45,594 nt of DNA from JAFNAG01 sp041501225 (GTDB lineage: Bacteria > Acidobacteriota > UBA6911): contig JBGQNR010000019.1 in the NCBI GenBank assembly GCA_041501225.1, positions 1 through 45,594 of the forward strand. The letters run 5' to 3'. Both the position numbers and the translations under genes were made by a program. Position 1 is the first letter of the stretch, and every line of letters begins with the position of its first letter. Positions 42,380 through 45,594 of the stretch are shown here, one piece after another. The notes under the pieces were generated by a model. It made no database searches and was not told the DNA's origin. It saw only the letters and a list, made by a program, of their open reading frames with translations.

Positions 42380-43735
42380 TCACTCGGCAGGAATTTCAAA
42401 ATCCACCAGGTTGGCGCGGAATCCCCGGGTTTTCCAGGCGCCGAAGGCGATACCCGCCGCAAGCCAGATCACACCGGCGGTTTTCGCCGGCCAACTGAGG
42501 TTAAGCCACAAAAGCAGGCAGATCAGGAATCCGGCCACCGGCGGGATCAGGTGGGTGAGCTTCTTTTCGCGGCTGCGTAGGAAATAGCGGGTAAACGCAG
42601 CGGCATTGACGCCCATAAATGCAATCAGCGCGCCAAAGTTCAACATTTCGGCGCCGAGTGCGTACGACAGCACGAACGCGCCCAGGAGCGCCACCACTCC
42701 GACAAAAATCACATTATTGCGCGGTATGCTCCGCCGAGGATCGACGGCGCCAAAGAAAGGCTTGGGCAGCGCATTGCTGCGTCCCATGCCATAGAGCAGC
42801 CGGGCAGCGCCGAGCTGGGCGCCCATTCCTGAACCGATATTCGCGATCAGCAGAGTAAAATTGACGACCAGGAAAAACCATGGTCCCGCCGCGCGGCCGG
42901 CCACGTGAACGTAGGCGGTATCGGTATCGGGGAACGGCTGATCCGCCGGCCAAATCAGTTGGGCGGCATACACCTCAAGAGCCGAGAGGATGCCGATCAC
43001 CAGGCAGGTGAACACAGTCGCCAGCAGGATGTTGCGCCTGGGATTTTCCGCCTCCTCTGACAGAGTCGAAATACCGTCAAAGCCGATATACGTCAGCACG
43101 GCAATCGAGGTCCCGCCAAGAACGGCGCGAACATTGAAGCTTTCGGGATCATAGAAGGGGCGCGTGAAAAACCCGGCGTCTCCGTGCGGGTGCCCGAAGA
43201 TGTAACGCGCCGCCGCAACGAAAAAAACGGCAATGACCACTCCCATGCCCGCCGCGAGCCCGGCATTGATGCGAGCGGACGTCTTAATGCCTCGCAGGTT
43301 CAGTCCGGTGAACAGGAGAAAAAAGAACACCGCCCAGGCGCCATAGGGCACTCCCGGAGCGAAGTTCATAGCGGCTTTGCTGCACCAGATGATACAGATC
43401 AGCGGGTTGAGCATGTAATCCATCGCCATGCTCCATCCCGTGATGTAACCGACGGCGGGATTGATCTCCTGGCTGACATAGGTGAATGCTGACCCGGCGC
43501 TCGGGTAGGCCCGTGCCATCCGCCCGTAGCTGACGGCTGTGAAGAGCATGGCGACCAGCGCGATGAGGAGCGTGGTCACCACATGGCCTCGTCCCCGATC
43601 ACTGAGTACGCCAAATACCGACATCGGCGCCGTGGGCTGGATGACAATGACGCCGTAGAGAATCAAATCCCACAGCGTCAGAGTACGCCTCAGGCGCGGG
43701 ACCTCAGCGTTGAATCGGGGGGTGCCGTTGTCCAT
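42380..43735 (-). CDS. APC-superfamily amino acid/polyamine permease
   Basis: I use the ATG at 43735 (451 residues), since the earlier start extends into repeat DNA. About twelve TM helices are visible. The conserved N-terminal APC segment is TLTLWDLILYGVIVIQPTAP, followed by YPSAGSAFTYVSQEINPAVG and GYITGWSMAMDYMLNPLICI. The mid-protein motif is TYIGFDGISTLSEEAENPRR, and GAQLGAARLLYGMGRSNALP follows. It imports or exchanges amino acids or polyamines using an ion gradient. The pattern is nearest to putrescine/amino-acid importers of the APC group, but the substrate is not readable. No enzyme for the substrate is adjacent. Both flanks carry family B repeats. Confidence 0.9.
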   Translation of the reverse strand: MDNGTPRFNAEVPRLRRTLTLWDLILYGVIVIQPTAPMSVFGVLSDRGRGHVVTTLLIALVAMLFTAVSYGRMARAYPSAGSAFTYVSQEINPAVGYITGWSMAMDYMLNPLICIIWCSKAAMNFAPGVPYGAWAVFFFLLFTGLNLRGIKTSARINAGLAAGMGVVIAVFFVAAARYIFGHPHGDAGFFTRPFYDPESFNVRAVLGGTSIAVLTYIGFDGISTLSEEAENPRRNILLATVFTCLVIGILSALEVYAAQLIWPADQPFPDTDTAYVHVAGRAAGPWFFLVVNFTLLIANIGSGMGAQLGAARLLYGMGRSNALPKPFFGAVDPRRSIPRNNVIFVGVVALLGAFVLSYALGAEMLNFGALIAFMGVNAAAFTRYFLRSREKKLTHLIPPVAGFLICLLLWLNLSWPAKTAGVIWLAAGIAFGAWKTRGFRANLVDFEIPAE

Positions 43736-43775
43736 AGTCCGCGTGATGTACGATGCGGAATATCCGCAACCTAAA

Positions 43776-43872
43776 AGCCTCAACGCAGAGCACGCGGAGG
43801 GAGCAGAGGTCGCAGATTATTTGGAAAGTAAAAAGTCTCTGCGCTCTCTGCTTCCTCTGCGACCTCTGCGTT
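43776..43872. repeat. Degraded family B inverted repeat
   Basis: CTCAACGCAGAGCACGCGG words at 43779-43820 are answered by GCTCTCTGCTTCCTCTGCG and CCTCTGCG words at 43840-43870. It is an imperfect stem with an AT-rich loop, upstream of the permease gene. Confidence 0.55.
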
Positions 43873-43936
43873 TATCTCTTGCTTTTCTTTGCTTTACGAT
43901 AAAGATTTGTGCGCAGGTGGCACGATGCCCGCACTC

Positions 43937-45049
43937 CTACAAGGGCATCTGATAAAGCCTGTACTTCTTGTATATTTTGCCGCCGATCTCCATGTCGAAC
44001 CGGTTGATCAGATCGTTGTCTTCGAGATTCCAGCCGAGTTCGCACCATTCGTATCGGTTGCCCGCTCTGCGCGCAGTTTCATGGAATAATTCCGCGACGA
44101 GCCCGGTTTTCCTGAATTCGGGAAGGCACCCTCCGGCCAGGGTCCGGCAACCCTTTATTTTTCGTTTGTACCACAAGAACGTGATCATGCCCAAGAGATT
44201 CATTTTGCCGTTGAGTTTCTTCAGCACTTCGTTGATGTTCGGCACCGTCAGCGCCACTCCTGCGGGTTTGCCGTCCAGTTCGGCAATGATGATCAGCTCG
44301 GGATCATAAAACGGCTTCATACTCTCCGCGGTCAGATCCATTTCCTCGTTAGTCATGGGCACAAAACCCCAGTTCTTTTCCCAGGCGCCGTTATAAATGG
44401 ATTTGATGATATCGACGTCCCGCTTGAAGTTTTTGGGATCGATGGCGCGGAGCTTGAATGGAGAGGCTTTTTTGGCCCGCTGCATGATTTTCTCGATGCG
44501 CGCAGGGATGCCGGTGTTGACGATCTTCAGCAATGCAAAGAGGTCTTTTATCTTCGTGAATCCGTACTGCTCCGAGAACCGGAGGTAATACTCAGGATTG
44601 TAAGGCATGATGACCGCAGGGTCTTTGTCGAAGCCTTCGAGCAGGAAGCCGTATTCGTCGTTCGCGCTCGGGCTCGCAGGACCGCGTAGAAATTCGCAGC
44701 CTTTCGCTTTGCACCAGGTTTTTGCGGCGTCGAACAGCGCCCGGGCGACAGCATAATCCTCCACGGATTCAAAGAAACCGAAGAATCCCGCCTTTTCCCC
44801 GTGGACCCGGTCGTGATGATCGTCCCGTATCGCGGCGATCCTCCCGGCAACTTTCCCGTCTTGGCGCGCGATAAACAGCTCCCGCACGGCATGATTCCAG
44901 AAGGGGTATTTCCCGGGGGTCACCATTTTTTCGACTTCTTCCTTCAGGGGTGGGACCCAATGCGGATAGTTTTTGTAGATCTCCCAGGGCAGATCTATGA
45001 ATTCCCTGAGCTCTTTTTTCGCGGTTACCTCTTGTATTTCTATCGCCAT
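43937..45049 (-). CDS. GNAT-fold N-acetyltransferase-like protein
   Basis: The 370-residue soluble protein looks like two GNAT-like halves. The N-terminal half has the edge motif HAVRELFIARQDGKVAGRIAA, where a GNAT strand 4 would be, then FGFFESVEDYAVARALFDAA. The C-terminal half repeats the pattern: LIIIAELDGKPAGVALTVPN, then GCLPEFRKTGLVAELFHETARRAG, which has the acetyl-CoA pyrophosphate-loop position (RKTGL in place of RGxGxG/A). Proteins of this length and type are common single-gene units with no assigned acceptor. I would not name a substrate. GAGG lies ten bases before the ATG. Confidence 0.75.
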   Translation of the reverse strand: MAIEIQEVTAKKELREFIDLPWEIYKNYPHWVPPLKEEVEKMVTPGKYPFWNHAVRELFIARQDGKVAGRIAAIRDDHHDRVHGEKAGFFGFFESVEDYAVARALFDAAKTWCKAKGCEFLRGPASPSANDEYGFLLEGFDKDPAVIMPYNPEYYLRFSEQYGFTKIKDLFALLKIVNTGIPARIEKIMQRAKKASPFKLRAIDPKNFKRDVDIIKSIYNGAWEKNWGFVPMTNEEMDLTAESMKPFYDPELIIIAELDGKPAGVALTVPNINEVLKKLNGKMNLLGMITFLWYKRKIKGCRTLAGGCLPEFRKTGLVAELFHETARRAGNRYEWCELGWNLEDNDLINRFDMEIGGKIYKKYRLYQMPL

Positions 45050-45322
45050 GCTGTTTGCCTCAATGCCAGTCGTGCCGAAGTGCTGCGATCGCTTTCATTC
45101 CTGCTGCGAATCCAGCGCACGGCTTTCACAGAAACTCAGGTGTCCGGGTGTTCGGAGATCAGATCCGCTGACATGTTACTCTCGTGACAGAGTTTCACCA
45201 AACTGAGATCGTATGTCGCTGCCGGCATGCGGCTCAATGCAAATATTAAGGGTCGGGCAAGGCTGAAATCCTGCAGGTGTGGGTCTTCTGGTTCGAAAAT
45301 AATCCGCCTCTAAACTGCAAAA
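45050..45322. other. Spacer without recognised features
   Basis: About 270 bp with only short shadow frames. I see no tRNA, terminator or clear promoter apart from what must drive the GNAT-like gene on the minus strand. Confidence 0.5.
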
Positions 45323-45373
45323 GCAGCCACGAATGACATGAACTTCTTACCCATTCATGTCATTCGTGGCTGC
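45323..45373. repeat. Perfect 20-bp inverted repeat (family A, copy 4)
   Basis: Arms 45323-45342 and 45354-45373 are exact complements around an 11-nt loop. It is the same family as the hairpins at 2647 and 39261, with one base change (GACATGAA for GACACGAA) that is compensated in both arms, so the stem is kept. Confidence 0.75.
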
Positions 45374-45483
45374 CTTAAAAAGGCCATCAATATTCATGCG
45401 TCCTAGGGTGCGCCCCAGGTGCAGGAGGGACTGTTCCGAGGATAGGACCACTAGGAGCCCGTCCGAGAATTAGGAGAGGTCGC

Positions 45484-45587
45484 GCGCATGGGGCTTGCGG
45501 GCGAGCTCAAGGCGCGAGGAGGAGGCGATGTCGGTGCACATCGTTGACGACGAGCAACGCGGAGATCGCCCCGCAACCCCCATGCGC
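45484..45587. repeat. Long imperfect hairpin at the right edge, possible mobile-element end
   Basis: Arms 45484-45507 and 45562-45587 pair nearly throughout, with a mismatch, a bulge and a T/G difference, and an inner 6-bp stem (CGATGT / ACATCG, about 45526-45541) sits inside. The 100-nt structure and its position at the window end suggest a repeat on which an assembly broke, perhaps the terminus of an insertion element. No transposase is present in the window. Confidence 0.4.
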
Positions 45588-45594
45588 CCTTCGG

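Noticed and set aside
1..45594. CRISPR array, prophage or defence island
   Set aside because: No regularly spaced direct repeats, no cas, capsid, integrase or restriction-modification genes were seen.

Overview
The window is about 45.6 kb of GC-rich DNA. It reads as one end-to-end stretch of a Gram-negative bacterial chromosome, with repeat-rich, hairpin-rich sequence at both edges where an assembly would be expected to break. The gene mix (ECF sigma/membrane partner/exported protein cassette, ferredoxin-dependent 2-oxoacid oxidoreductases, a multiheme quinol dehydrogenase, an MtrCAB-type decaheme conduit, exported GH2 enzyme and RidA proteins, long hairpin repeats in nearly every spacer) points to an anaerobic or facultative soil/subsurface bacterium. 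Acidobacteriota is my best guess; this is inference from content, not a phylogenetic result. No rRNA, tRNA, CRISPR array, prophage or intact transposase was seen.

Layout. 1-445: palindromic repeats. 446-2625 (+): ECF sigma factor, membrane partner, secreted protein, as three overlapping genes. 2720-5136 (-): inner-membrane decaheme NapC/NrfH-like cytochrome and a single-domain response regulator. 6031-12791 (+): ferredoxin, VorB-like alpha subunit and a beta-gamma fusion (2-oxoacid:ferredoxin oxidoreductase), then a full-length pyruvate:ferredoxin oxidoreductase. 12874-16510: L-2-hydroxyglutarate oxidase (-), VirJ-like hydrolase (+), exported triple-RidA protein (+). 16669-24395 (-): TetR regulator, TolC, HlyD, two ATPases and two ABC-2 permeases, a YbhGFSR-like efflux operon with visible operators. 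24647-29443 (+): class I aldolase, LarA-like racemase, glycosyltransferase, and a radical-SAM-like protein without its cluster cysteines. 29820-32689 (-): sigma-54 response regulator and PAS histidine kinase. 33463-38755 (-): OmcA/MtrC-, MtrA- and MtrB-like genes in the order used by Shewanella mtrCAB. 39482-45049: GH2 exo-glucosaminidase-like enzyme (+), APC permease (-), GNAT-fold protein (-).

How it may work together (inference). The ferredoxin oxidoreductases generate low-potential electrons from 2-oxoacids. The inner-membrane decaheme protein can oxidise the quinol pool, and the three-gene conduit can carry electrons across the outer membrane. The sigma-54 two-component pair lies directly upstream of an unannotated stretch. 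That stretch carries a palindrome, an AT-rich spacer, a near-consensus -24/-12 promoter, about 130 nt of non-coding DNA and a 14-bp-stem terminator. I regard this as the most interesting unit: a candidate sigma-54-driven small RNA between the regulators and the conduit genes. A second candidate structured RNA with an H-type pseudoknot lies just upstream of, and divergent from, the conduit promoter.

Spacers carry several families of long inverted repeats. Some are perfect (32, 22, 20 and 19 bp), some appear to serve as terminators, and two encode the stop codon of the adjacent gene. A 33-nt block inside one family is identical, in opposite orientation, in two copies 24 kb apart.
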